DNA of 64,000 nucleotides. Source: Distichodus sexfasciatus. Taxonomy: Eukaryota; Chordata; Actinopteri; Characiformes; Distichodontidae. Where the stretch lies: contig JAVGVS010000739.1 in NCBI GenBank assembly GCA_032718565.1, positions 1 to 64,000 on the forward strand. Direction: 5' to 3'. Each line of letters begins with the position of its first letter. Positions within the stretch are counted from its first letter, which is position 1. Below are positions 25,519-40,400 of the stretch, piece after piece. The position numbers were made by a program, and so were the translations under genes. The notes beneath the pieces are model-generated. The model did not search any database. It was given only the letters and a program-made list of their open reading frames with translations, and was not told where the DNA came from.

Positions 25519-28500
25519 TTTCCCTCTTTCTCTCTTCCCTGTCTCCCTCCCTCCCTTCCTCCTCTCTGACTTCCCACTCCCCCTCCACCCCATGGCTCTC
25601 TCTCTCTCCTTCTCTCTCCTCCCTTCCTTCCTACTCTTCCTGGCTGTTTTCACCCTTCCTCCCATCCCTCTCTCTTTTTCCCTCCCCAGGCCGCAGCAGA
25701 AGGCGTGAGCGCTGTCAGGAAGAGGCGCTGTACCCGCTGGTGGAGAGGGAGTCGTGCCCGTGTGAGGAGTTGGTTTTGGAGTCATGGGGCAACTGGTCGT
25801 CGTGCGTCCTGCCCCCGGCCCCGCCCCCCGGCTCGCTGCAGGGCTGGAGGGGGCGGAGAGAGGGGCGGGAGTGTGGGCGGGGCTTACGTTACCGCGCAGT
25901 AGCATGCCTCGACCAGAGGGGACACCTGCTCGCTCCGGCATTCTGCACACACTCTGGTCAGTCTCACTACACCTCCCTCTCTTTCTCCATCCATTTCATC
26001 TTTTCTCTCCCTCTGTCTTTTCTACTTCATCACTCCATCTTGTTGTATTCATGTTGTTTCCTTTTCAGTTCTTCTTCCTGCTGGCTTCCTTTACTCCCTC
26101 CCCTCTTTCTTTTTCTCACTCTTTTGTTCCCTCCATCTCTCTCTCTCTCCCTTTATCTCCTTCGTCTTTCTCTCCTTCTCTATTTCTTCTCACTTATTTC
26201 CTGCCTACTTTCTTTCTTTCTCTTCCCTCTCTCTTAAACCACTCCTGTGCCCTCTCTCTTTTTCTCTGTCTCTTTCTGGATACTACCCTTTTATCTCCTC
26301 TTTAGTTGTCTCTTTCTTTCTTCCTCCCTTCTTTTCTCCCTTGGCTTTCTCTTCTCACTAGTATATCCCTTCTCTCTCCCCTCATCTCTCCCCCCCCCCC
26401 CCTTTTCTCAAGTTTTTCTTTTTTAAAATCTCCTTCCTATCTATTTCTCTCTTCTTTCTCTTCCATTCTTTCTTTTTCTCCCTTTATCTCCCTTGTCTTT
26501 CTCTCCTCCATTTCTCCTCATTTATTATTTTTCCCCCTCTCTCTCTCTCTCTCTCTCCCTTACTACTTCCCTTTATATTCTTTCTTTCTTTCTTTCTTTC
26601 TTACTTTCTTTCTTTCTTTCTTTGTTTCCCTACTCTTCATATCCCCTCGTCCCATTCCAGAGCTGCAGGAGGAGGAGTGTGAGGTGCCGTGCCCGCTGGA
26701 CTGCCGCCTCAGTGCCTGGTCGTCCTGGTCGCCCTGCAGCGCCTCCTGTGGCAGCGGCCTGAGGGTGCGCTCCAAGTGGCTCAGGGAGAAGCCCTTTAAT
26801 GGGGGTCGGCCCTGTCCCAAACTCGACCTGCGCAATCAGGTGAGGAGACGCGGACGTTTCGCCCAAACACGCTTCACACAGACATGCTAAACACTGAACA
26901 ATATGCGTTTATAAAAATATCTGCATACGTGTAAACAGGTCTTTTTTTAACTGAATATTCTGTTCAATTTTAGAAATGAACATATAAAAGTATGCGTTCA
27001 TAAAAATATCTGTGGAAGTGTAAACAGGCCCTTAGTAAAGGTTAAAAAAACTGGTCTCAGATCAGTACTCGGAATTGGCCAATACTCAAAGCCCCGGGTA
27101 TCAGAACTGAAAAAGTTGGATCAGTGCATCTCTAATTAAAATCTATCTTTTTGTGCTGCTATGTTTTGGTCAGACAAATGCCGAGCTGTCAAATATCATC
27201 AACAGAAAGAGAGAGAGAGTGGAGTTGGACGTGTCCTATCATCAGTTTCTAGGCGACAAAACGAAACAGCATAAGCGCATCGTGGAAAAGGCAAAGCAAC
27301 AATCTGTCCGTCATTCTTCACTATTTAATAAAAGTGGCAGAGACGCCACGAGGCGGAATTGCTGTCCTTTTTCTACTTTCGCTCAGACGATGAAACGATT
27401 CCGTGGGGGTAAATTCACCCGCTCCAGATGTTACTGCTGCGGAGTTCGGAATTAATCGAGCGCGTCGAGGCCGGATGCGTCTAGATGGGTTTGACCTCGG
27501 AGCGGAGCCGAGATGTTGGGAACGGTGGGAAGGATGGACAGGTGGGCACCTTTGATCTCGGAATATTCGCGCCAGTTTAATTCCCTCCAAGGTGGTGGAT
27601 CAGAGGGAGAGAAATCATGCTGCGTTGGCAGTAAAAAACGTGCCCTGAAGGACAGCGGTGGGAAAGCTATTTGTACAACTACAACTAGGGAAAGTTGGTG
27701 GCGTAATGGAAGGGTGTTCGCTCTGTCATCAGAAGGTTGAAGGTTCGAATACAGAACCGGTAAAGTTACCACTGAGGTACTCATGAGCAAGATACCGTCC
27801 CCAAACACTGCTCTCCAGGCACTGCCTTTGTCAGCTGCCCACTGCTCCTGACCAATCATGAATGGGTCAAATGCAGAGGTCACATGTCATTGTGGTGCAC
27901 TGCATGCTGGGTTGTGTTCACAATGCATACTAACCATTACTGCCCCTAAATAAAACGAAATTACATTCTGGAAATTTGGCAAAGCATTCAGATGAAGTTA
28001 TGGATTAAACCAAGGCCGGTGTTTGAAAAGAACCATAAAAATGGCTTTTGCACATTTTTCTCATTTCTAGTTTCTGATTGTTATAATTTTTGTCAACAGT
28101 GTGTGTCATACAGGGAGCTTCGCCATGATTTAAAACCAGCTCAAACCACGTCGGCCATAAGAGCAGATTTGTAGAGCGCGTAATTGAAAGTACGTTATTA
28201 CTGTCTGGAACGTTCTGTCTGCTCAAGGTATAATCTTCTTCGTTCTATTCACATACAGTATCCTTAGTGCATTCCTGCTGGCTGATGGAGTCGGGTTTGA
28301 CATGAACGTTCCTGCTCACTTCACTCCACACAATGAGTCACTCGGCGCTGGTATTCTTAGCATCGTCGTCATCCTCCGAACGGCCTTATATGATGTCACA
28401 GATGGGGTCGAGAAGATTGGGGTTGGAAGAGACAAGATTCACCATGTTAATGAACTCTCACTGCAGAAGCTGGGAGGGAAGCGCTGCGTTTGTTATGATC

Positions 28501-31437
28501 AGAGAGCCATATGTTCCTATCGGCTGATTAAATACGCTAAATCCAACTTCCTGCCTCTCGTACAGTAGCTGCACTTCTGCGAGCGCTAACTCTCTTCAGT
28601 TTATAAAAGTAGTTATTCTAGCTTTGATCCAAGAAAAGTAGTTACATTTCAGACAACTTTTTAAACAACTTGGTAGTGTAACAGTTAGTTATACACAACT
28701 ATTAACGCAATATTAAGGATTGCAACTATTAACGCAAATTCAGCCAAACTTGGTGAATTCATTACTACTGTGCAATTTTGACCAATTACTGCAACTTTTC
28801 CGAAATCTTTGACCATTGTAGTTTCCCATAAAATGTTGAGCCATAGGTCAGTGAACTCACTTCCTTGTTACGTTTAGAAGATGCAGGAAACTGTGAGGAT
28901 AAAAATGCCTCACACTTACCTTCAAAAATAACTAAATGTTTAATAAAAATATAGTGGTTTGTTTACTTCATTTTACATAATTGTTAAAGAATCATTATAA
29001 GGGGTGACAAAATAATAATAATAATAATAATAATAATAGCAGCAAGTGGCAACAAGCGGGTTCCAAGCACAAGTGGCAAAAACAGCACAAAAGGCTCTGT
29101 GTATGTGTGTAGAACAATAAAGTCAAATAACATAAGATAAAACCACATATGGCGGTACGGTGGCGCAGTGGTTAGTTTGGGTTCGGGCCCCAGGTCGGCC
29201 GTGGAGTCTTTCTGTGTGGAGTTTGCCGTGTATATATACACACAGTATATGTTGAACAGTTCAGATAATGAATGACTGAATGAATAAAACTACATAAATA
29301 CATTAATCATATCAAGGCGTAAGGAGTTGGAATGTAGAAAGTATAAAACAAAGTGAAATGACACAGGAAAACGAATTTGGTGATTTGGTAGTGAAGCTTC
29401 TGTTTTGTTATAACAGCTTCAATAAGTTGAGATATTATCAGTATGTAAAACAGTATAATATTTTTATGTTTAAAATATTATTTTTAGGATTTCTACAGTA
29501 ATAATTTGTGTCTTTTTCCCGTAACTTCTCCCTCCCCAAAATTGTCAGGTGGCACAAACAAATATTTCTAAATTTCTCTTATTTATTCTTAGCTAAATTT
29601 TTTTGGCAAGTATGCCTTAGAGTGTCCACACTTCCTGACACTTTATTATTTTATGCTTGTTTATATCAAATAATTTAAGATTATTGCATTCTTGTGGCAG
29701 ATATTTAGTATGTTCTAGGATTTTAACACACATTCACATTATATTTATCAAACTATAAAGTTGTTCACGATACATAATTTTACCTGTTTGCACCACCTGA
29801 TAAAAATAATTTTAATGTGAGAAACAAATGAACAAATGATTGAGATGAACATTTTTCAGCAGACTTTTGGTTAACTAATTTGACATTGACAAGTCAGTAA
29901 GATTCCAAAAACCAAACAAACACACTATTTTTGGCACTTATTGTATATACACATTTTTGTATGCAGGTTGCGGAATTTCATCATGCATGTGGAGTAAGTA
30001 GTTTCACTCAGATGCTGAATCCACATTTCTGTCTCAGTGCCGCATTCTGCATGCTGTTAATCTTCCCTTCCCTACGTGCTGCCGGTTCTGGTTCTGGTTC
30101 TGGATGTCGCTTACCCTCGCCCACGCTTCAGCTATCTCCCATATGGCAGGTGTCAGGAGGGCCGGAGTGCTGATGAAAAGAGATGTGAGACTTTAACAAG
30201 GCTGTAAAAGCTGCATTCACTAACTGCTCCACTCTCCAGAACACTTTCACTTTATTGCACTCTTCAGGACTCGGTAGACAATAGACAATGTGAAGTGGCT
30301 TCTAACTCGGCGGGAGGGGCGAGAGAGGCTTTGTCGGTTGGAGGTATCGGATACGATAGACTGATTTTGGAAAATAGATCCAAAAAATGGGGGTAACGGT
30401 CTAACTTTTTATGATGGGGGTTATGGATCTTTTTAGCGGTTCATAGAGCTGTAACGATTACTCAGCAAACACAAATGCAGAGTACGTTCACCACAGTCTT
30501 AATGTGAGAAAGGCGGTCCACAAATCAAACAAATCCAAAGCTTAGGTCAAAAAAATGAGAAAAATCTGGAACTATGCCGTTGCGATGCAGGTGTTTCTCA
30601 AAACCGTTGTTTGAACTACAGAGATAACGAGTGTTGGGGTGTAGCTATATAATTATAATGATATAATTCACGACGTGAGTGATGTATCTACTTTTTACTA
30701 ACTTGTTAGTAGCAAATCTACCTTTAAAACTCTTTAGTTTTTAAAGTGGCTAATTATTAGAAGTGTAACTAGTTTTAAGATCTGAGTGTATGTCCATTAT
30801 TTTGAAAATGGAAAGTTCATTCTATGGCTACTTACTATCAGAAATAAAATAGCTTTTTGATGAAGTAGGTGAATGTGTGAGGTGTGGTGTAAAGTGAAAT
30901 TTAATGTTCAACATCATTATTCACAGTATGAAACCAATATTGGGGCGCGGCTACCCAAAATTAGCAAAGCTACCAACTTCTTAGCAACTTATCAGTAGCT
31001 ACTTTTAATACACTAGCAAAAATGGCATTTGGATACTGTGCTTGTGCAGCGCGTGCTCACTCTTGGCAACTGCAGGATGGAGTCGGAGGATGGAGTCCAC
31101 CCTGGCCAAGATGTGTTGATTAAAAAGTATGACTGTCAAAGGCAAAACAGACCGAACTTAGACATTTGAGTGTAACTTGAACAAGCTGAAAATGAAAACA
31201 CGCTCTACCTCCAAAACCTCATCGTAACCTGATTGTGATTTGATTTTACATTTTGTAGATTTTTAACATCATGTTTCATATTTCTACTTTAGCCTTGGAC
31301 CCCATTTGTTATTAGTATTATTATTATTATTAGTAGTAGTATTAGTATTAGTATTAGTATTAGTATTAGTATTATTATTCCATCATTTATGGGTATGTGT
31401 CTGAGATCCGTGATGAAAAGGGTGCTATAAATAAAAT

Positions 31438-31484
<47 letters not shown>

Positions 31485-34400
31485 AGTGCTAGCCCTTTGT
31501 GCTACTTTTTGTGACTTGTGTTTGGACCCCCTTTGTTGCGGCTTGAGGCTATATTTTTAACTAATTTGCACTAAGTGTATCCTACAGCACAAATACTCAG
31601 TATTCCTGGATGAAAAAGCTGGATGTAGCTACATTTCTCTGTAGTTTGTAGTGTATTAAAGCACTATATTAAAGCAGCATCTCTGAGGTCTTCGGGTGCG
31701 TTTCTCCTCACCACCTCTCTGTGCTACAACGTCGTCGCCGCTTCCTTTATTGAATGCAGCAAAATCGATATGTTTTCCATTTACGTTGCGCTTGGTTTGA
31801 TCTGCCGTTTCCCGTCGTGCGCTGGTGCAGTGTTCCGCCTCTGAACGACCAGCTGAATGAGACGTTAAACGTTGCCGTCGTCTGGGAGGATGCCGGGTTG
31901 CCGAGTTGCCGAGTTGCCAGGCGAGCGGATAAGGGGAAGATTGATGTTTTGATTTGGGGGGGGGGGAAGCCCCTCCATGCTAATAGCAAGTGGCCCTCGG
32001 CGCTCGTCGATCCGTGGCGTGGCACTCGTCGTTTGATCACAGGCTCGCTCGCTTTTCATCTGCTTTGCACAATTTAGCTTTTCAGAGATTGTTAAGCTTG
32101 TTTACCGTCATAGTCTTCGACATAGAGAGAGACTGGAGACAGTGCAGGGTAAAACATAAAGGAAAAATTTAAAGTAGTGTTGCTGGACTTTGGTATTTAA
32201 CTAATCTATTGATTTTTTTTTGTAGTCGATTAGTAAAGGCTTATTTCTTTCCCATCACTAACTCAACAAATTCTTATAACAAATTAAAATAATGACCAAT
32301 GATAGCTTTAACGATTAATCAAATGTGTAACTATACATTAGGGCAAACGACGACGAGATAACATTTTATCACAATATAACATTAAATTGATTTTGATTTG
32401 TCATTGTGAACACACCACAGCACAGCACACACTGCCCCACGACCAAATGTGAGCTCTGCATTTGATCCATCCACGAAGGAGCAGTTGGCCGCTGATGACA
32501 GTATCTTGCTCAAGAGTATCTCAGTCGCAACTTTACCTGTCCAGGACTTGAACCGGCAACCTTCCGACTCTCTAGCCGTTATACTACCAACTGCCACAAT
32601 TTGACCCATCTGTGAAGGAGCAGTGGCCATATTTTTTGGGCAGCAGTGCTTGGGAACAGTACCTCGCTCATGAGTACCTCAGTCGTAAATTTACCTGTCT
32701 GGGATTCCAACCGGCGACCTTCTGATCACGGGGCAAACACCCTAACTGTTACACTACCAACTGTCCCAAGGGTGTAAATCACAAGTTTGATCTCAAAGTA
32801 ATATTATATCAGTTCAAAGAAGAACAATTCAATGATTCAAGATTCTTTATTTGTCACGTGCAAGTTATACAGGTACAACATGCAGTGAAATGTATCAGTG
32901 AGAGTTCCCTGACCGGGAATCGAACCCGGGCCGCGGCAGTGAGAGCGCCGAATCCTAACCACCAGACCACCAGGGATCTTTGCTGATATCACAAAGTCTG
33001 TTATGATACGATTTCAAATTGATTCACTTCAGTGGCCAGTGATCGATATGAAACAATATTATATGGTGATTATCAATATTGATCACTGGCTTCTGTTGAA
33101 TCACGCTCACATCAAAACAGTAAAAGCATCTTTAATAAAATCTGATATTTTTATTACTTAGCTCCACCAGACATTTAAATAAAAAACATCTTTGTCTTTT
33201 CTTCTCTTGTCAATGTTCCTGTTCATTATGAAATAATATCACAGTATGTAAGAGGTCTCAGCAACGTTGTCGTTTTGGATCAATATACTTGTTGATCATG
33301 AATCAATGTATTGATGCGGACTGATGCATTGTTACACCCCTATATTACATGTTCATAAAGAAAGTGTAATAAATAATTTATATAAAGCAAATAAACATGC
33401 AAGTAGTCTTTTAAACTGAGATAGAAAGAGCAAAGTGAAGACAGGTTTGCTAGATTTCCTTCATCCATGAGTTGTAATGTGGCTTTAAAGTCAAAGTAAA
33501 CTTTATTGTCATCTCTATTGTATAGGATTATACAGAAAGACGAGATGACGTGGTTCCAGCTTCCACAACACAAAGAGACACAAAATAAGGCACAAAAGTC
33601 AGCAAATGTATATACATAGACTATAAAATAAAAACAGTAAAATTACACACATGTAGTGGTGAGATTAATAATGAGGAAATCAGAAAAGTAGAAGGATTTC
33701 ACAAATCACGCGTTTTAGAGACAGGCGCGTTTTCCACAGGAGATTATCAGCTTTGCATTGTGTGTTACCAGGGAGACTCGGGGCTGTTCAGGTGGTCCAG
33801 AGTGTGTATGAGTGTGTGTATGTGTGTGTTTGTGTGTAATCTGCACCACATTGTCTCTGTGTAATGAATATTTTAGATCAGTGACTGCAAAGAAGGTTTG
33901 TCTGTCTGGATGGTTGTCTGATACCTGTAATGATGAAATTTTGCTTGCGCCGGTGAAAGACGCCACATGTTAATGTCTAGATGAGAAGTGGATGTGAACC
34001 AAAGATGTTTCAACACACAAACACTTTTTTGTTTTGCCGTCCTTGTGAGGTCCTCCCATAGACTTCCATAATGAGAAGATGAGGACTGGTCCTCACATAC
34101 AGGCAGGTCCCAACTTTACACCTTTTAGTAAGAATTATTTAGGATAAGTGCTAATGTAAACACACACACACACACACACTTTTTGTCTTGCTGTGTTCAT
34201 GAGGTCCTCCTCACAAAGTACTCTTAGTCAGAATTTTTCATGTCATAATGGAATTGCGCACAAAATCACACTCTTGCACACATACACACACACACGCACT
34301 TTTTGTTTTGCTGTCTTTGTGGGGTCATAAACTCCCATAGTGACTAGATGAGGACCGGTTCTCACATTACAAGGACGTCCAGTTTTACATCTCTTTGTCA

Positions 34401-37400
34401 GAATTTTTCACAAGTCATAATGGAATCACACACACACACACACACACACTTTTTGTCTTGCTGTCTTCGTGAGGTCCTCCCATAGACTCCCATAGTGACT
34501 AGATGAGGACCAGTCCTCACAAACATGTAGGTCCCCACTTTACATCTTTTAGTCAGACGGATTTAGGACAAGTTGTAAAAGAATTACAAGTAGGTCCCAC
34601 TTTACACACACACACACACTTTTTGTTTTGCTGTCTTTGTGGGGTCCCTCCATAAACTCCCATAGTGACTAGATGAGGACCGGTTCTCACATTACACACA
34701 CACACACACACACACAGCCGGGAGAGATGAATGTAAACTGTGCCTATGTGCCGCAGGTTGATTTGCATTGGAGATAGCTGCTCCTGTTAGTCAGAGTGGA
34801 GGTGTTGCTAGAGGAGGTGTAATTGTCGGTCATGACATGCGATTGTTATTTAAACCCTGTGCACCCGCCTCTCTTTCTACACACATACACATACACACAC
34901 ACACACATTGTGGTACAGAACCTCCATCATCCCTCCGTACTCCTAACGACCTCCTGCTTTATTCTCCATTACTGAGGTCGGCTGCTGCTTTGGCGCCTAA
35001 TTAGAATAACAAAAGCTCTACAGCGTAGTGAAACTCTGAATATTCAGCGTCCACTTGTCATCTGAGAGCGACGGAATCCCCTTGTTGAGGAGGAGAAGGT
35101 CAGCAAGGCTTTTGGACGTAATTTGAGCGGCGTCTCGGTTCGAGGCGACTCTAATCAGGACACGTGGCACTGGGGTTTTACGCTCTGATATTTTAATTAA
35201 TTAGGGCCTAATAGAGAGAAATGATGCCTCGTACGCCACTCTGATCGAGGGTCAGCTACAGGAATTTATTAAATTAATCTTCGTTGAAGTGTGTGAATGA
35301 ATGTGTGTCAACAATTCATTTTTCCACTGAACCAAAAAGGGAGCTCAGTGCATTTGCCTATAAAAAGACATTCTATTGTTCACTTTAAATGTTGTTCATA
35401 TGAGAAAGCTGCTACGTGTTTAAGTTGTGGTGTGGAACATAATAATTACTCTTCCACAACATTTTGTCAACATTTGCCAAAGTACTGGGCAAAGATACAA
35501 TACAAGTGCATGATTATTTGACATTGTGAACACACCACAGCACATAGTGACCAAAACATTTGACCCACCTGTGAAGCTGCAGTGGAAAGCTTCTTTTTGG
35601 TCGTGCTGGAGGCAGGATTCAAATCTATGACCTCTTGGTCTACAGCAGGGGTATTCAACTAAAATTTAAAAAGGCACAGTTAGAGACTTTTGACAGTATT
35701 TTTTGTCACGTCACATAAAACTGAACATACATCTATTTTCGCTGTCCACTTCTCTTTTTTCTGGAGAGCACCATTTGTTCCTTATTTTTCTCTCTTTCTC
35801 CGTCTCACTCGTATTTTTCTTAACTTACTCCGTCTCAGTAGGGCTGCAACTAATGACTATTTTGATAGTGGACTAGTCATCGACTATTAAAATGATTAGT
35901 CGACTAATCAGATTATAAATTGCATAATTATAAAATGGCTCCGATTTAGCTACCAGCTTTTACATGTAGTATGAGGTTATTTCAATTTTGTGGTATATAA
36001 TAAAGACAAGAAAGATAGTTCACTCAAAAGCTTATTTTAATAAATAAGTTTCTTCTTTGCCTCATCTAGCCTCACGATGGCTCCTGGTTTTCTGATGGTA
36101 CTGAGAAAATGCTAACATACCATTATAACATTTATGAGCGAGTGACGAAGGCGTTGGTTACTTTACCGTTTTGCGTGCTTATTAAACGTGTAAGACCTAA
36201 CTATTAAATTATAATTATAAGGTCAATAAACTATAACTTGCGTTTAACCGACCCGTCGCCGTTCCTCTTCCTCCGACATCTTTGGTTTTTCTGTAGGAAC
36301 TTTCTTAAGCCAATCACAAAACCAGGAGCCACCGGCCAATAGGATTCGCAGGCAGAAACTGCCAAAACCCCGCCCCAAAACTGTCCAAACCCGCCCCTTT
36401 CAAACCAGACACGTAGAAATCTCACTCGAGCAAAAAAGCCGCTCGTCGGTAATCTATTGGAGACATTGGAGAGGAAAAATACAGTTTGCGCGCAATATCA
36501 CAACCACGCACTCGATTCTTAATTTTGTGCTCTCGAGTTTCACATTTGCGCTTGCGACTTTGAAATTTACGCCCGCAAAATTTTTGCAGCAAGCCATTCT
36601 GCGCGCTCTAGTTTTGGCGTTGATGTGACGCCATACGGCCATTCTTCTAGCTGTCACTGAATGCTATTGCGCAGGTGTGGTGTGGTGTATTGGTGCCCTC
36701 TATTGAAAAGCGGTAGTATTGCACAGGTAGAAAGGAAGGAAAGCGTCTCACTCCGTTTAAAAATAGGCCTGGCGACAATTATCGACTTATCGACAATTAA
36801 ATTTGTCTGCGACTATTTTTATTGTCGACTTTTGTCGGCAACGTCGAATAATCATTGCACCCGTACGGCTCAGTCATCTGTTTCTCTCTCTTTGTTTTCT
36901 CTACATGTATCACTATCTTTCTCTTTCTACCGTCTTTTCACATGTTTGTCTTGCCCCTAACTCTCTCATCTGTCTTCACTGTAGAGTCACAGTGTTTACC
37001 GTCTGGAACGCACAGACGTGATGGGCTGAGTGGTATCACATGGGATGGCTTAACTCACATGCAATTAATCTGTGCGTTTCCTCATCCACTAAACCACTAC
37101 CGAAAAGATTGCAAAAGCTGCGCCAGTTAAAATAGAAGTGCCCGTCAGGTTTCAAATCATAATCTTCTGTTTTGGCTATAGGTCGGGATAGCTTCTGGGT
37201 CCGGACCTTGACCACGATCTTCCTGTTAGTGACCTCTGGTCTAAAGGCAAGAATCCTAACCACTAGACAATTACCACCACCATTTGTGAAGGAGCAGTGG
37301 GAGGCTTTTTGGCAGTCCCCGGGGAACAGTGCTTGAGGATGGTACCTTGCTTACCTCAGTGGTACCTTTACAGGTCTGGGACTTGAACCGGTGACCTTCC

Positions 37401-40400
37401 GAAAACAGAGCCAATTCTCTAACCGTTATGCTACAAACTTAAACTGATGTTCAAGTGTTTTCTGTATTACGGTTAGTCCCTGACCATTACTCTACCAACT
37501 GCCCCTACGAACACTTATTAGAGGTGGAATCGTCCATGTTTCTCTTTTTAAATAAATTCTTTTGGATATTTGACCACTCAGTCTGACTCTGTTTCTGCTT
37601 TTTAAACTTCTGGCTTGACTCTGTTTTTGATTTTTCGGGTTGTTGATTTATCTGTGTTTGGTGAACTCTGTGCCTGGGCCTTGATTCTGTTCATCACAAA
37701 AAAATCATATCCGAAAGGTCAAATTAAGTGCAACCATTATCGCATTTTTCAAGAATCCAAAGACTTTCTTTACAGTTCATGAGGGTCATTTACTTGTTGT
37801 TGACTTCATAAGGCTGATGATGATGATGATGATGAGGTTGTAAAGACACTCTGCAGACCAGATTAAAGCAGTGTATTTGAGCAGATTGTTTTCTCGGTTG
37901 GGGGACGTCTGTTTATAGTTTATCATCTCCTTGAAAACATCCTTGGAAAAGTGATTTTTTCTGGTTATGATGTTGCTCGCTTGCGTTTGCTGTTGGCAGA
38001 CTTTTTTCTGAACACATCCATCACACAGTAGTAACTAGAGTAGTCCAGAGTGTGTCCGAATGCTGTGTTTGCTTGGAGCTTGAAAGATAGCGCAGTGGCT
38101 TTAGATCACAAAGACTTCCCAGCGCTCACTTTATCTCTTTAGATTGTGTTTGCTTCTGCCTTTCAGCAGCTCTTTTTAAATCCAGTCGCACTCCATCAGA
38201 GCAGCATTTATCTAACAGAGTGTGTTAGTGCTCTAAAAATTCCTTTAGACATCTGCGTCAGATGGTGGTGAATAACGTCTGGTTTTCACAACAGGATTTT
38301 TGTAGTTATTCTCTTTTTTCAGTTGAAGCAAGTTAGGCCTCTACACTGTTAAAATGATGTGATCAACCCTAACACCAACCCTGACATGCTTTTACTTCAA
38401 TTTAAAACAACACGATATTACAATTTACAAGTTAGAAGTTATGTCCAAATGACAAAAAATTGCCAAAACATCAGTATTTCTTCATTCTCCATTAATCAGA
38501 AAATATCTTTTACATTCTATAATTATATTCTATAGGAAAGTGCATGATTGGTTATCAAATAATTTAATTTTCTATCCAAATGGATTCTACACACAAACTC
38601 CACACAGAAAGACCCTACGGCCGACTCGGGCCTCCAACCCAGGACCTTCTTGCTGTGAGGCAGCAGTGATAACCACTGTGCCACTGTGGATTGTGTGACT
38701 GTGACGATCATGTGTGTTTTGTATGATCATAATGCACTTTTCATTACTCTGAGTAAATTTGGCAGCATTTTTGTCTCATTAACGCATAAAGAGCAGCCGA
38801 GTGTTTAATCTCACTCCAGTTCTGTATGAATCATTGCTTGAGTAATTAACATATTTATTCATTTAATGGAGTTAATGTGCTTAGAAGTTATATACATATA
38901 TATGTATATATATACATGTATGTGATAACTCTAACCATAATCTTCTTGCTGCCTCTAGTTAAAGATACAGATTTTAATATTACTTTTAACTTTAGTTTCA
39001 CTACTTTTAGAATGAAATTTCTTCAAGACTATCATGCAGCACAAACATTCAGTATTACTGGATGAAACACCTTGGATGTAGTTGGATGTTTACTCTGTAG
39101 ACCGTAGTGTAGTAACTACTATATTAAAACCATATACATTAGATATTTTTAATAGCTAAATAGGTAGCTTGGTGCTGAAAAAGTTTTAGTTTCCGCAACA
39201 CTGTGAATGTGTGTGTCTGTGTGTGTGTCTGTGTGTGTGTGTTCCTTCATGCACTGATTAAGGCTGATGAAGCTCCTGTAGTGAAGTGTAAAAGCTGGAG
39301 TTCTGGGTTTTAACTCTGATCTGCTTCTCAGCATTTATTTCGCACTGCAGAAGGACGAGTGGAGCGACTAATGGCTTTATCCTTTCTTCTTCCTCTTCCT
39401 CTTCTTCTCGCTGCATGTCCTGCACTGCTACTACGGACACCTGCGAAGGCTCAGGTTAGTAATAATAATAATCTTTATTCATGTCGCAGCTTTCATGCGA
39501 GGCCCAAAGTGTGTTCTATTAAGAATAAATTCAAGGAGCAGCTAACGGTTAGAGGATCAGCAGCTGGAGAACAAAAGAGTAAGAAGATAAAATATATTAG
39601 ACAAATATAAAGAGACTAAAATAGACTTAAACACAATAAATAAAAACAAACGGACCAGCAGAGAGAGAGACGAGAGAGAGAGAGAGAGAGGTGGAGGTGG
39701 GGGGAGAGAAAGAGAGGGATGGAGGGAGAGACGGAGAGGAAGAGATGGAGGGAGGAAGAGAGGGGGAGAGAAAGAGAGAGGCAGTGGTAAGCGAAGGAGA
39801 GTGAGGGAGGGATAGAGATGGATGGATAGAGGGAGAGAAAGAGGGATGGAGTGATAAGAGGAAAGGGAGGCAGGGGGAGAGGAAAACAGGTGGAGACGGA
39901 GTGAGTGAAATAGATGGAGGGAGGGAGAGAAAGAGAGAGACGGACTGACACTGGCAAAATGAGAAACATACAGTGATGGATAGGTGTTGATAGAAAGATG
40001 AAGAGACAGAGACAGAGAGAGGGGCAAAGTGATGAGCACAGATAAAGATAGATGAGGAGACGGCGCGGCAGAGAGGAAGAATGACAAAAAGAGAGAGAGA
40101 GACAGGAAAAGAGAGAAAGTGGAGAGTGAGAGAAAGAATGACAAACTGAGAAATGAGAAAGATACAGTGATGGAAAGACGTCTCCTCCTCCTCCTCTTCT
40201 TTTCTTCCTCCTCCTGCCTCCTCTCTTCTTCCTCCTTCCTCATCCTCCTCCTCCTCCCTCTCTTCTTCCTCCTTCCTCCTCCTCCTCCCCCTCTTCTTTT
40301 CTTCCTCCTCCTGCCTCCTCTCTTCTTCCTCCTTCCTCATCCTCCTCCTCCTCCCTCTCTTCTTCCTCCTTCCTCATCCTCCTCCCCCTCTTCTTTTCTT

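Larger units (their letters stand above)
15947..25689 (+). other. Intron 3
   Basis: 9.7 kb with CA runs beside the exon 3 donor, SINE fragments, a purine-rich tract, a perfect hairpin, a small MITE, a GATA microsatellite and two copies of the unclassified repeat. No additional exon was found. Confidence 0.7.

Noticed and set aside
25167..26237. 356-residue open frame
   Set aside because: Only 25690-25956 is coding (exon 4). The rest is pyrimidine-rich intron that happens to lack stops.
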